Source: Chachezhania sediminis (lineage in GTDB: Bacteria > Pseudomonadota > Alphaproteobacteria > Rhodobacterales > Rhodobacteraceae). From it: a stretch of DNA of 64,000 bases. Positions 15,657 to 25,700 of the stretch are shown one piece after another (the first letter of the stretch is position 1; every line of letters begins with the position of its first letter). The stretch is taken from the NCBI RefSeq assembly GCF_009765275.1, contig NZ_VOPH01000017.1, positions 1 to 64,000 of the forward strand, in the 5' to 3' direction. The position numbers and the translations under genes were made by a program. The notes under the pieces were generated by a model. The model saw only the letters and a program-made list of their open reading frames with translations. It made no database searches and was not told the origin of the DNA.

Positions 15657-16100
15657 GTGACCGAGAAAAGCGAAGCCCGGATCGCCCTGGAAGCCCGCGC
15701 CGCGGAGCTGGACGTCAAGTTCGCCTGGAACACGGGTGACGACACGCTGGCCGCCCGGGTGCAGGAAGCCGAGGCCAAGGCACAGGCGAAGAATACCGCA
15801 CCGGAGACGCCGCCGCAGGAAAACCCGGAAGGGTCCGCCACGCAGGCGGTTGGTGGCGAGGGTCCGGTCCAGGCGGAGGCACCGGAGGCCTCCGCCACCA
15901 ATCCCCAGCCGGCACCGGCTGAAGCTGTTTCCGTCCTGGTCATCACTGGCCCGGCCCGCGGGTTTCGCCGGGCGGGCCGCCATTTCGGCCCGGAGAAGGT
16001 GATCATCCCCGTGGATGACCTGACCCCCACCGAATTCGAACGGCTTGTGAACGAACCCGCGCTGACCGTCGTGAAGACGGACGTGCCGGCGTCGACCTGA
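15657..16100 (+). CDS. Mu-like FluMu N-terminal-domain protein (gp35-like)
   Basis: 147 residues; GTG start with AGGAGG six bases upstream. The N-terminus is charged and helical, the middle (residues about 35-85) is a Pro/Glu/Ala-rich disordered linker, and the C-terminal 50 residues (SVLVITGPARGFRRAGRHFG, DDLTPTEFERLVNEPALTVV) match the small domain found after the head protein in Mu-like prophages. Probably a minor structural or assembly protein. Confidence 0.75.
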   Translation: MTEKSEARIALEARAAELDVKFAWNTGDDTLAARVQEAEAKAQAKNTAPETPPQENPEGSATQAVGGEGPVQAEAPEASATNPQPAPAEAVSVLVITGPARGFRRAGRHFGPEKVIIPVDDLTPTEFERLVNEPALTVVKTDVPAST

Positions 16101-16233
16101 TCCCCGGCGGGAGGCCGGCGGGCAGCGGCCGGGATGGGCGCCGGCCGTGAGCGCATGAGCCCAGCTCCTTCGGGGGCCTGCCTGGCGGCGGGAGATCGCC
16201 GCCAGGACTTCTCCAGACAGGATTGCTCGACAG

Positions 16234-16662
16234 ATGCCCTATGCCACCCTCGACCAGCTCACGGACCGCTTTGGCGCGCAGATGCTCGTCAGCCTGACCG
16301 ACCGTGCCGCGGTGGCGACCGGCTCGATCGACACGGATGTCGTGGACCGGGCGCTGGCCGATACCGACGCCGAGATCGATGGCTTCCTGCGCCCCCGCTA
16401 CGTCCTGCCCTTGGCCGAAGTTCCGCCGCTGATCGCCGACCTGGCGCTGGCCGTCGCCATCTACAAGCTGCACCGCTACGAGCCCGACCCGAAGATCCAG
16501 AAGGATTACGAGCTGGCCCGGCGCTCGCTTGAAGGCATCTCGCGGGGCGCCATCCGTATCCCGGCCGAAGGTGTCGAACCCGAGACCTCCGACGGTACCG
16601 GCGCCCGGATGACCGATCGCGAGCGGCCCTTCACCGAGGCGAACATGAAGGGCTTCATCTGA
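16234..16662 (+). CDS. gp36 family protein, DUF1320 (head-tail connector)
   Basis: 142 residues starting MPYATLDQLTDRFGAQMLVS, the standard opening of DUF1320. It continues with DRALADTDAEIDGFLRPRYV and a helical AVAIYKLHRYEPDPKIQKDY. This family is the Mu gp36 position and acts like a head-completion adaptor. Preceded by a 133-bp gene-free gap and followed by a four-base-type overlap with gp37. Confidence 0.9.
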   Translation: MPYATLDQLTDRFGAQMLVSLTDRAAVATGSIDTDVVDRALADTDAEIDGFLRPRYVLPLAEVPPLIADLALAVAIYKLHRYEPDPKIQKDYELARRSLEGISRGAIRIPAEGVEPETSDGTGARMTDRERPFTEANMKGFI

Positions 16663-17093
16663 TGATCGACCAGGTGATTGCCCGGCTGAAGGCAGAGGTG
16701 ACGGAACTGGGCGGGCGCGTCGAAGGCGCGGCCAGTTTCGCGACCCTGATGCAGCAGAACGCGCTGCCGCAGGTCACGCCGGCCGCCCATGTGCTGCCTG
16801 TCGGGCTGACAGGAGGCAGCGCCAATGCCGCGACGGGCATGTTCACCCAGCTCTTCGACGAGGCCGTGGGCGTGATCCTGACCATCCGGGGTCACGACCA
16901 GACCGGCGGGCGTTCGCTCGACCTGACCCAGGCGCTGATCCGGGCCGTCATCGCGGCCATCGCTGGCTGGGAGCCCGCGGACGAGATCGGCAGCTTCCGC
17001 CTCGTGCGGGGCAACCTGGTCAGCCTGCGCGCCGGTGCGCTGGTCTACCAGCTCGACTTCTCCATCACCGACCAGCTGAGGATCCCGACATGA
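16662..17093 (+). CDS. gp37 family protein, DUF1834 (tail terminator-like)
   Basis: 143 residues, MIDQVIARLKAEVTELGGRV, with FDEAVGVILTIRGHDQTGGR and AIAGWEPADEIGSFRLVRGN. This is the DUF1834 pattern (Mu gp37), thought to be a tail-terminator or tail-completion protein. It overlaps gp36 at its start and a tiny gene at its stop. Confidence 0.85.
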   Translation: MIDQVIARLKAEVTELGGRVEGAASFATLMQQNALPQVTPAAHVLPVGLTGGSANAATGMFTQLFDEAVGVILTIRGHDQTGGRSLDLTQALIRAVIAAIAGWEPADEIGSFRLVRGNLVSLRAGALVYQLDFSITDQLRIPT

Positions 17094-17257
17094 CTGCCAA
17101 GACCCGGAAGGCCCTCCCGCAAAGCGGCGGGTCCTGGAAGCGCGACGACAAGGGCAAGCTGACCGCCCTGGTCAAGCCGCCCCGCACCGAAACACTGGCA
17201 AAGCCGCCGGCCGCCAATCCCGCGCCCGCCACCTCCGCGGCGAAGAAGGAGGGCTGA
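17090..17257 (+). CDS. Small basic hypothetical protein before tail tube
   Basis: 55 residues from an ATG that overlaps the gp37 stop (ATGA), ending three bases before the tail-tube start. It is Lys/Pro/Ala-rich (SGGSWKRDDKGKLTALVKPP) and probably disordered. Mu-like phages carry a gene of this size here (gp38 position). Support comes from tight fit and coupling; function unknown. Confidence 0.65.
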   Translation: MTAKTRKALPQSGGSWKRDDKGKLTALVKPPRTETLAKPPAANPAPATSAAKKEG

Positions 17258-17260
17258 CCC

Positions 17261-18193
17261 ATGCCCATCAAGTGGAAATCCAAGATCCTCCTGGCGAAGA
17301 TCGAGAGCGCCTATGGCATCGACCCGACGCCCGCCGGTGCTGTCAACGCTGTGTCTGCCACGGACGTGCAACTGACGCCCATGGAAGGTTCGGATGTCGA
17401 TCGCGCGCTGGAAACGCCCTGGCTGGGCGCCACTGGCACGATCCCGACCGAGCTGCATGCCATGCTGCGCTTCAAGGTCGAACTGGCCCCGTCTGGCGCG
17501 GCCGGGACGGCACCTGCCTGGGGGACGCTGCTGCGGGCCTGCGCCGTGGCCGAGACGATCGATGCGGGCGTGTCGGTCACCTACAACCCGGTCAGCGACG
17601 GACACGAGAGCATCACGCTGTACCTTCTGATCGGCGCGACCCGCTACGTGCTTCTCGGCAGCCGTGGCAACTGCACCTTCGAGGTGAATGCCCAGGGCAT
17701 CGTCTATCTGAACTTCGAGTTCACGGGCCTCTTCACCCTGCCCACGGAACAGACCCGTCCGACGGTGGACCTGAGCGCCTACCAGAAGCCGCTGCTGGCG
17801 ACCAATGCCAACACGCCGACCTTCCAGATGGCCGGCGAGGATTTCGTGATGCGCAGCTTCACCCTGAACCTGGGCAACGCGGTCGAGACGCGGTTCCTGA
17901 TCGGGTCCGAAGGGGTGCTGATCACCGATCGCGCCGAAACGGTCGAGACGGTCGTGGAAGCCGTGCCGCTGACCACCTTCGATCCCTTCACCCTGGCGGC
18001 CGGACAGACCGGCGTCGAGATCGACCTGGTCCATGGCACGACGGCGGGGTCCATCGCCGCGATCAACATCCCGACCGCCCAGATGCAGCGACCGCAGGGG
18101 CTGAACAACAGCCAGAACATCAAGGAATGGCCGCTGCGCCTGGTGCCACTGCCAGCGGCCGGCAACGACCAGTGGACCCTCACCCTCACCTGA
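17261..18193 (+). CDS. Major tail tube protein
   Basis: 310 residues starting MPIKWKSKILLAKIESAYGI, with the beta-rich repeats of siphophage tube proteins (VQLTPMEGSDVDRALETPWL, YLNFEFTGLFTLPTEQTRPT, NLGNAVETRFLIGSEGVLIT). No tail-sheath gene precedes it, so the tail is of the non-contractile type, unlike Mu itself. It is followed by the tail-assembly chaperone pair and tape measure. Confidence 0.88.
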   Translation: MPIKWKSKILLAKIESAYGIDPTPAGAVNAVSATDVQLTPMEGSDVDRALETPWLGATGTIPTELHAMLRFKVELAPSGAAGTAPAWGTLLRACAVAETIDAGVSVTYNPVSDGHESITLYLLIGATRYVLLGSRGNCTFEVNAQGIVYLNFEFTGLFTLPTEQTRPTVDLSAYQKPLLATNANTPTFQMAGEDFVMRSFTLNLGNAVETRFLIGSEGVLITDRAETVETVVEAVPLTTFDPFTLAAGQTGVEIDLVHGTTAGSIAAINIPTAQMQRPQGLNNSQNIKEWPLRLVPLPAAGNDQWTLTLT

Positions 18194-18217
18194 TCCGCGA
18201 AAGCACCGGAGCCCGAC

Positions 18218-18547
18218 ATGTTCAAGATCACCGCCAATCCCGCGTTCACCCACCCGGTCACCGTCCTGGTCCCCCAGGATGAAGGCCACGTTGAACAGAC
18301 CTTCAAGGCCCGGTTCAAGGTCCTGCCCGACGGCGAGGCCGAAGGGTTCGACGTCGCATCGAAAGATGGGCTGAAGGACTTCCTGCGCGCGGTCTGGGTG
18401 GGCCTTGAAGACGTGGTCGATGACGCGGGCCAGCAGCTCTCCTGGTCGACCGATCTGCGCGAACAGATGCTGGGGCTGCCTTATGTGCGCCTGGCGCTGC
18501 TGCGCACCTACATGGCCGCCCTGACCAAGGCCAAGTCGGGAAACTGA
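18218..18547 (+). CDS. Tail assembly chaperone, short form (gpG-like)
   Basis: 109 residues, MFKITANPAFTHPVTVLVPQ onward, between tail tube and tape measure, the position of lambda gpG. The last codons read through GGGAAAC just before TGA, a slippery heptamer of the X-XXY-YYZ form. The short form would be made by normal termination, and a longer form by -1 slippage into the next frame. These proteins coat the tape measure during tail assembly and are not in the virion. Confidence 0.82.
   Translation: MFKITANPAFTHPVTVLVPQDEGHVEQTFKARFKVLPDGEAEGFDVASKDGLKDFLRAVWVGLEDVVDDAGQQLSWSTDLREQMLGLPYVRLALLRTYMAALTKAKSGN
18538..18544 (+). promoter_or_regulatory. Programmed -1 frameshift slippery site GGGAAAC
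   Basis: In the chaperone frame the codons read TCG GGA AAC TGA, so the heptamer sits as G GGA AAC directly before the stop. Slipping back one base gives GGG AAA CTG and continues into the downstream frame, which is open from here to 18894. Lambda uses GGGAAAG in the same gene position. Confidence 0.8.
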
Positions 18548-18894
18548 AGGCGGCCGGGCGGGCCTGGGCAGAAGGCCGGCTTGGCCGGGACGAAGACGGG
18601 GGCGCCGAGGATGACGCGGCGCTTTGGGGGATCGACCTTTCGAAGCTTGCGCCGCGACCCGTGGCCTTCGAGCTCTGGGCCGATCACCTGAAGGCGCTGG
18701 AGCTCTTCCTGGCGATTTCCACCCAGTGGCGGGTCGTCGCCGGCCTCGGCGGCGCGGTCACCATCGGGCTCGATTACAGCGCGGCCGAGGCCGGGCTGCG
18801 ACTGGAAGGCAAGATCCCGGCTCCCTCGGTCTGGTCCGACATCCGGATGATCGAGCGGGGCGCCCTTGAGGTTCTGAACGAGGACAAGGCATGA
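18541..18894 (+). CDS. Tail assembly chaperone, frameshift extension (gpT part of GT)
   Basis: This frame has no good start of its own but reads as natural protein from the slippery site: KAAGRAWAEGRLGRDEDGGA, ALWGIDLSKLAPRPVAFELW, ALELFLAISTQWRVVAGLGG. The later part resembles DUF1799-type phage proteins. With the upstream frame it would give a GT-like product of about 225 residues. Its stop overlaps the tape-measure ATG. A GTG at 18658 could instead start a separate protein of about 78 residues, but the readable sequence before it argues for frameshifting. Confidence 0.75.
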   Translation, partial: KLKAAGRAWAEGRLGRDEDGGAEDDAALWGIDLSKLAPRPVAFELWADHLKALELFLAISTQWRVVAGLGGAVTIGLDYSAAEAGLRLEGKIPAPSVWSDIRMIERGALEVLNEDKA

Positions 18895-21398
18895 CGGCGG
18901 CACTCTCCATCCTGATCCAGGCGGACGGCAAGGCGGCCGAGGCCACGCTCCGTGAGTTTGGAGCCAGTGCCGAGAAGGCCGGGCTGTCTGTCCGCAACCT
19001 CGGCAAGAAGGGCGCCGCCACCGACGCGGAAATCTCTGCGCTGAACAGCGAGCTGGCCAAGGCATCGGCCCAGGTCGAGGTCCTGACGAGAGCCGAAGCC
19101 AGCGCCGTCGCCCAGATGGCGGCGCTGCAGGCACAATCCGACCGGGTCAACGCGAAGATGCTCGGGATCGGCCAGAGCACCCCGCTGGCCGCAGGCAGCG
19201 TTTCCAACCTCACCGCGAACTTCAACGACCTGATCGTCATGATGGCTGCGGGGCAGAACCCGCTGCAGCTGGCCCTGCAGCAGGGCACCCAGATCACGCA
19301 AGTCATCGGCCCGATGGGGGCAGCCGGTGCCGTGAGGGCCCTTGGCACCGCGTTCCTGTCGCTTCTGAGCCCGGTCAACATCGTGACGCTTGGCGTGATC
19401 GCCGGCGGGGCCGCCCTGGCGCAATGGGCGTTCCAGGTGGACGAGACCAAGAAGAAGACGCTGACCTTCGCCGAGAAGGTGGACGAGGCGGCCGCCGCGA
19501 TCAGCCGGGCCGGGTCGGCCGCGCAACTGGCCAGCATGGGCGGGCTGGAAGAACTGCGCTCGAAATACGGCGAGATATCGGACGAGGTGCTGGGCCTGTC
19601 CAAGCGTCTTTTCGATATCGAGAAACGCGCGGCCGTGGCCAAGGTCCAGGTCGTGCTGGACGATGCCACCGGCCCGGCCTTCGAGGCCGAGATCGAGAAG
19701 ATCGCCGGCGCCGTCGGCGCAGCGCTTGCCGGCGCAGGCAGCCAGGCCAATGCAGAACAGATCGCCGAAGCGGAACGGGAAATACGAGATCTGGAAGCAC
19801 AGATCGCGCTGGCGCGGCTTTCGAACCGGTCCACTCGCGACATGGAAAGCCAGCTGACCGAGCAGCGACAAGAGCTGGCCGCCCTGAAAGGTGACATCGC
19901 CGCGATCGGCGATCTCGCGTCCGAACTCTCGATCCCGCCTCAGTTCGCGGCCGAGATCGCCGAGATCCGCAATGCCCTGCGCGGTGCGATCGATGCGGGC
20001 GACATCGCCGGCGTGGCCGATCAGCTGGCGCGGATGCAGGCGGCGCTGGCGGCCAGCGGCGCAACCATCGACCAGAAAGTACTGGACGGGCTGACCAGTG
20101 CCGAAGACGTCGCCCGGGCGCTGGCTGCGCGTTTGAAAGAAGGCGAGAGCAACGCCGCCGGCATCGCCAACGCGAACATGGTCGGCAGCATTGCCGCCGC
20201 CCGGTCCGAGGCGTCGCGGCTGGCGGACGAACTGCGCCGCGCCTATGACGCCTCGGTCTCCCTGGCGGCACAGGGCGCCGTGGATCTGCAGGAGGCGCGC
20301 ATCCGCCTGGAAACCGCCGGGAACCCGGTGGAAGAGGCCCGCCAGCTGGGCGTCCTGCGGATGCAGCAGGTCCAGGGCGTCCGCCGCCAGGATGCCGATG
20401 CCCCCGAGATCGCGGCGCTGGATGCCGAAGCCATAGCCTATGGCAACCTCATGGCCGAGAAGGCCAAGGTCGACGCGCAACGTTCCGAGGCGTTGAAGAG
20501 TGCGCGGGGCTCGGCCAGGGCCACGGACCAGGAGCGCGAGGCGATCGCGAACCTGATCGCCCAGCAGCAGCTGCAGATCGAACTGCTGCGGGAAACCGAC
20601 CCGGTCCAGAAGGAGATGATCCGCAATCGCGAGACCCTTGCGGCCGCGACCGATAGCGAACGCGCGGCCGTGGAAGGCCTGATCCGGCAGCGCCAGCAGG
20701 AAGAGACCCGTCTTGCCTCTCTGACCGAGCAACAGGATTTCTACGCAGGCTCTGCCTACAGCGCGCTCGACGGGTTGATCCTGCGCGGCAGGACGCTGGG
20801 CGATGTCTTCGAGAACGTTGCCGACATGATCGCATCGGCGGTTCTGCAGGCAGCCCTTATGGGCGAAGGGGCCTTCGCGGGCGCCCTGGGAACCTCCACA
20901 GGGGGCGGCCTCTTGGGCATGGCAGTCTCGGGGATCACGGGGAGCCTGACCAAGAGCGCCGGCACGGCCATTGCCGGGGCGCTGCCGGCGGCGGCGACCG
21001 GCGGCTATATCCATGGTCCCGGCAGCGGGACGTCCGACGACGTGCTGATGTGGGGTTCCTCGGGCGAGTTCATGATGAACGCCCAGGCGACGCGACGCTA
21101 TCGGCATATCCTGGAAGCCATGAATGCCGGCGGGCTGCCGGCCTTCGCGCGGGGGGGCGCCCTGAGCCAGGCCGCCAGCGCCGGCCAGGCCGGCACGCTC
21201 GGGCTGTCCCTCGTGGTCAACGACTATTCCGGCCAGGGCGTGGAGACCGAACAGGGCACCGACAGCCTTGGCCGCCCGCAGCTGACCATGACCGTCGGCC
21301 GTCAGGTGGCCTCGGCCGTCTCGCAACGGGGCAATCCGTTGCGCAAGGCGATGTCGCAGGAGTTCGCCCTGCGACCGGCCGGGAGGAACCGCGGATGA
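18891..21398 (+). CDS. Tail tape measure protein
   Basis: 835 residues. Long heptad-rich helices run through residues 20-90 and 240-590 (SALNSELAKASAQVEVLTRA, ESQLTEQRQELAALKGDIAA). Hydrophobic segments at about 140-185 (GAVRALGTAFLSLLSPVNIV) and near 690-715 suit insertion into the host membrane. The GSVSNLTANFNDLIVMMAAG segment is typical of lambda-H-like tape measures. Length sets the tail length, and about 835 residues suggests a tail near 125 nm by the usual 1.5 angstrom per residue rule (inference). Confidence 0.93.
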   Translation: MTAALSILIQADGKAAEATLREFGASAEKAGLSVRNLGKKGAATDAEISALNSELAKASAQVEVLTRAEASAVAQMAALQAQSDRVNAKMLGIGQSTPLAAGSVSNLTANFNDLIVMMAAGQNPLQLALQQGTQITQVIGPMGAAGAVRALGTAFLSLLSPVNIVTLGVIAGGAALAQWAFQVDETKKKTLTFAEKVDEAAAAISRAGSAAQLASMGGLEELRSKYGEISDEVLGLSKRLFDIEKRAAVAKVQVVLDDATGPAFEAEIEKIAGAVGAALAGAGSQANAEQIAEAEREIRDLEAQIALARLSNRSTRDMESQLTEQRQELAALKGDIAAIGDLASELSIPPQFAAEIAEIRNALRGAIDAGDIAGVADQLARMQAALAASGATIDQKVLDGLTSAEDVARALAARLKEGESNAAGIANANMVGSIAAARSEASRLADELRRAYDASVSLAAQGAVDLQEARIRLETAGNPVEEARQLGVLRMQQVQGVRRQDADAPEIAALDAEAIAYGNLMAEKAKVDAQRSEALKSARGSARATDQEREAIANLIAQQQLQIELLRETDPVQKEMIRNRETLAAATDSERAAVEGLIRQRQQEETRLASLTEQQDFYAGSAYSALDGLILRGRTLGDVFENVADMIASAVLQAALMGEGAFAGALGTSTGGGLLGMAVSGITGSLTKSAGTAIAGALPAAATGGYIHGPGSGTSDDVLMWGSSGEFMMNAQATRRYRHILEAMNAGGLPAFARGGALSQAASAGQAGTLGLSLVVNDYSGQGVETEQGTDSLGRPQLTMTVGRQVASAVSQRGNPLRKAMSQEFALRPAGRNRG

Positions 21399-21814
21399 TC
21401 CTCGACTGGCCCGATACCTTGCCGCGTCCCGAGCGCAACAGCTGGTCGGCGGAGCCGCAGGACGGCCGACGCCGCCGCCAGGGCGATGCCGGCCCTCCGG
21501 GGTTCGCGCGCCGCTTCTCCAGCGTCGCGACCATGGTGACCCTCTCGCTGCTGCTCGACCGTGGCCAGAAGGCCGTCTTCGATCTTTTCTATCGCGACGA
21601 CTGCGCCTGGGGCAGCCGCCTGTTCCGGATGCCGGACCCCACGACCCATGGTTGGCCGCTCTACACGACCGAGGGCGTGCCCCTCCTCGATGGCGAAGGA
21701 CAGCCGATCCTCATGGCCAAGATCTGGCTGTGCTCCTGGGGGGACAAGGTGCCGGTCGAGACGCTCAAGGGGGGCGAGTTCCGCAAGACCTTCAGCCTCG
21801 TGGTGATGCCATGA
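21395..21814 (+). CDS. Minor tail protein (lambda gpM position)
   Basis: 139 residues, starting MILDWPDTLPRPERNSWSAE inside the tape-measure stop. The region FSSVATMVTLSLLLDRGQKA, FDLFYRDDCAWGSRLFRMPD has a beta-sandwich-like feel of distal tail proteins, and it stands where lambda has gpM. Function as a tail-tip scaffold component is inferred from order only. Confidence 0.7.
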   Translation: MILDWPDTLPRPERNSWSAEPQDGRRRRQGDAGPPGFARRFSSVATMVTLSLLLDRGQKAVFDLFYRDDCAWGSRLFRMPDPTTHGWPLYTTEGVPLLDGEGQPILMAKIWLCSWGDKVPVETLKGGEFRKTFSLVVMP

Positions 21815-22335
21815 GACGGGTGAGCCTCAATGCGCGTCAGGCGCAGGACGCGGTCTCGATCGAGGAGATCTATGTCGCGCTTTTCGAGATCAGCCATCCG
21901 GAGCTCGAAGACGTGATCCGCCTTTCGACCTACCCCGCGGAGCGGTTCTCGACCGACCCGCTGATCTATTGCACCCGGTCGACGTGGCGCGGCGCAAATC
22001 CGGTGACCGAGCCCTGGCTTTGGACCATCGCATCCGCCTTGCTGCCGTCGGACCTGGACGACGCCCCGGCCTCCGCCTCGATCGTCCTGGAGAACCTCGA
22101 CAGCGACATGGTGGAGATCTGCCGGAGCATGATCACTCCACCGTCGATCTGCATGGCCGTCGTGCTGGCGGCCAGCCCGAACGTGATCGAGGCCGAGTTC
22201 CTGGACCTCCAGATCCTGGCCGCCGACATCGATGCGGGCTCGATCACCCTGTCGATCAGCCGCGACGAGATCGAGGCCGAGCCGTTCCCATCCGGCCGCA
22301 TGACGCGTGACCGCTTCCCGGGGCTGCACCTATGA
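21811..22335 (+). CDS. DUF1833 family tail protein
   Basis: 174 residues from an ATGA overlap. EEIYVALFEISHPELEDVIR near the start and ASIVLENLDSDMVEICRSMI in the middle match DUF1833, a tail-tip family of siphophages located before the NlpC/P60 gene (lambda gpL position). It probably forms part of the tail-tip hub. Confidence 0.8.
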   Translation: MRRVSLNARQAQDAVSIEEIYVALFEISHPELEDVIRLSTYPAERFSTDPLIYCTRSTWRGANPVTEPWLWTIASALLPSDLDDAPASASIVLENLDSDMVEICRSMITPPSICMAVVLAASPNVIEAEFLDLQILAADIDAGSITLSISRDEIEAEPFPSGRMTRDRFPGLHL

Positions 22336-22763
22336 GCTGGAGCAACGCCTATATCGGCCTGCCCTGGGCGGACCTCGGCCGCGGCCGTGACGGCGCCGAC
22401 TGCTGGGGCCTGGCCTGCATCATCTACCAGGAGGAACTGGGGATCGGTCTGCCGGATTATCTTGGCTACAGCTCGGCCGAGGAACGCGGCGAGATCGCGG
22501 CCCTCATCGCAGGCGCCGAGACCTCGCCGCTCTGGCTGCCCGTGAACGGGCCGGCCATTGCCTTCGACATCGCGGTCTTCCGGCGCGGCCGTTTCGCCTC
22601 GCATGTCGGCATCGTCGTGCGCCACGGGCTGATGATCCACATGGAAGGCGACGATTGCGCCAAGATTGCCGACTACACGCACGGCAGCTGGAAGCCGCGT
22701 TTCAAGGGGCATTACCGGCACGTTGAACGCCCCGTTCAAATCGTCACGGAGGTGCGGCGATGA
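22332..22763 (+). CDS. NlpC/P60 tail peptidase (lambda gpK-like)
   Basis: 143 residues with the NlpC/P60 triad: Cys24 in GADCWGLA, His91 in ASHVGIVV and His103 in LMIHMEGDD. These enzymes cut stem peptides of peptidoglycan; in tails they help DNA entry or mature the tip. It lies between DUF1833 and TipJ, as in lambda-like tips and gene transfer agents, and overlaps both by four bases. Confidence 0.9.
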   Translation: MSWSNAYIGLPWADLGRGRDGADCWGLACIIYQEELGIGLPDYLGYSSAEERGEIAALIAGAETSPLWLPVNGPAIAFDIAVFRRGRFASHVGIVVRHGLMIHMEGDDCAKIADYTHGSWKPRFKGHYRHVERPVQIVTEVRR

Positions 22764-25700
22764 CCGGATCCCTGACCCATGTCCTGGCCGCGTCGCAGTT
22801 CGATCCGGACCGGGATCGGATCGTTCTGGACCTGCCCGCGGGCCAGACGCTGGCCGAGATCCTCGCCGCCGCCGTTCCGGGCCTGTCCGAAGCGGAGCGC
22901 GCCCTTTGCCGGATCGCCCTGGTGACCGACCGCGGGTCCGAGATCATCGCGGAAGCGTACTGGCACCGCGTCCGGCCGCAACCGGGTGTCCGGGTGGTCA
23001 TCCGCTTCGTGCCGGGCGGCAACAACCTGCGCTCCGTCCTGACCATCGTCGTGGCGATCGCGGCCGTGGCGGCAGGGCAGTACTATGCCCTGAGCTTTTT
23101 CCCAGCCGGCTCCTTCGGTTTTGCGGCTGTTTCCGCCGGGATCTCCCTCGGCGTGACCGTCGTCGGCCAGCTGTTGATCAATGCCCTGATCCCGCCGGTC
23201 GTGCCCACCACCCCGGAAAGCCGCCAGGCCGAAAACCGCTATTCAATCTCCTCGATCCGCAACCGCGCCGATCCGAACGGCGCGGTGCCCGTGATCCTGG
23301 GACAGATCCGCGTCGCACCGCCGTTCGCGGCTATCAGCTTCTCCGAAATCGGGGGCGATTGGCAGTTCCTGCATTCGGCCTTCAACTTTGGCGAAGGTCG
23401 GCTGTCGCTTTCCGACATTCGGATCGGCGAGACCTCCCTCAGCGAGTTCAGTGATGTCGATCTGGAGACCCGCGATGGGCTGGAGACCGACCTTCCGCTC
23501 AGCCTCTACCCCCGCCAGGTGGCCGAAGAGAGCGTCGCGATCGAGTTGGTACGCCCGCTGGCCCGGGACGATCTGGGCGAAGTCATCGCCGGGGATCCCG
23601 CGGTCGCAACACCGGTCGTGCGCACGACCGGCGCGGATGCCGACGGCGCTTCCGTTCTGCTGGCCTTCCCCTCGGGTCTTGTGCGTTTCGATGGCGATGG
23701 CGTGGCGCAGACCGAGGAAGTGTCGATCCTGATCGAGCACCGCCTGGCAGAGGCCGCCAGTTGGACCGAAGTCGAGACGCTGTCGATCCGTGCCGCCAAG
23801 CTGGAAAGCTTCTACCGCCAGCACAGCTGGACCTTCCCGAGCCGCGGCCGCTGGCAGGTCCGCCTGACCATGCTGACGGACGAGAACACCGACAGCAATC
23901 GCCAGCGCCGCTGCAGCTGGGCCGCGCTCCAGACCCTGCGCCCGGAATACCCGCTGAACTATGGCCGCCCGCTGTCGCTGATCGGGACTCGGATCCGGGC
24001 AACGCATCAACTCTCCGGTGCGCTCGACAACCTGACTGCGCTCGCCGGCCGGATCTGCCTCGACTACGACCATGGCACCGGCACCTGGATCGAACGCGTC
24101 ACCTCCAACCCGGCGGCGCTCTACCGTTTCGTGCTGCAGACAGAAGCCAACCCGAAGGCGGTCTCCGACGCGGGCCTGGACCTCGACCTGATCGAGGACT
24201 GGCACGACTTCTGCCGTCTCAACGATCTGAAATACGACCGGGCCCTGATCGAGGTCTCCACAACCCTGCGGGATGTCCTGATCGAGATCGCCGCGGCCGG
24301 CCGGGCCACGCCCCGCCACGATGGCGTGAAATGGGGCGTCACGATCGACAGGGCGCAGGAGCTGGTCGTCGACCATATCAGCCCGCGCAACTCCTGGGAC
24401 TTCAAGTGCCACCGGGCCTATTTTGAGCCGCCCCATGCCTTCCGTGTCCGCTTCCTGGACGCAACCAACGACTTCAAGGAAGCCGAGCGGGTGGTGCGCT
24501 GGCCGGGTTACGAAGGCGAGATCACCCTGACGGAAGCCCTGGAGCTGCCCGGCAAGACCGACCCGGCCGAGGTCTGGATCGAAGCCCGCCGCCGCATGTA
24601 CGAGGCGATCCACCGGCCCGATACCTACCAGGTCACACAGGCCGGCCCGGTGCGTGTCGCGACCCGAGGCGACAAGGTGGTCCTGAGCCACGATGTCCTG
24701 GACAAGGTCCAGCGCGGCGCCCGTGTGAAATCCGTCCAGGGCAGCCTGATCGAGCTCGACGAGCTGGTCACGATGGAAACGGGCGAGGCCTACGGGATCC
24801 GCTTCAGGGTGTTTGCGGAAACCGCCGAGGGGGAAGAGCCCGACACGATCGGCACCTCCGTCGTCCGGACCGTCGCGACCGTCGAAGGCGAAACCCGGGT
24901 CCTGAGCCTGACCGGCAGCGGCGACATGCCCATGGCCGGAGACCTTGTCCTCTTTGGCAAGGCCGCCTCGGAGAGCCTGAAGGCCATCGTGACCCGGGTC
25001 GAAGCGACCGAGGACGGCCACTCCATCCTGCACCTGGTGGACGAGGCTTCGATCATCGACGAACTGCTCGCGGCCGATACCGTGCCGGCCTGGTCCGGCC
25101 GTGTCGGAGAGGAGCTTGACGAGAACCTTTTGCAGCCGTCGGCGCCGCGTTTCGTTTCGATCCGTTCGGGTGTCTCGGGCACCGGTGCCGAGGATCTGGT
25201 CGAATACCTGATCGAGCCGGGCAGCGGCGCAATCGGCGCGGCCTCCTTCGACGTTGATCACCGTCTGGCAGGCGCCCCGAGCTGGACCGAGACCAGCATT
25301 CCTGCCGCCAACGGTGGTGCCGCGATCGACGACTACGTCCGCGACGACCCCATCGAAATGCGGGCACGGGCCGTCTCGGCTACAGGCGTCGAAGGTCCCT
25401 GGGGCGCTACCGTCAGCCTGACCGTCGGTGCGGGCGACGCGGACATCCCCGCGGCGCTCGACGAAGATGCCATCGGGGTCACGGTGCTCCTCGGCGGGGT
25501 GCTCATCCAGGTCGCGACAGGGGCGGATGCCGCCACGGCTGCACTGCAAGTCTACATCAACCAGACAGGAACGCTCGATCGCGAGACGGACGCCGCCGGA
25601 GCCCCGGTCGCAGTCACGCCACTGCAGAGCTACTCGGTCGCCCTGGGTGACACGACGCGGCAAGAGCTGATCGTGGGCGGCAACATGGGCGATGCCACTG

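Noticed and set aside
18774-21326. 850-codon minus-strand frame under the tape measure gene
   Set aside because: Typical antisense shadow in high-GC DNA; the plus strand holds a clear tape measure with ATGA couplings.
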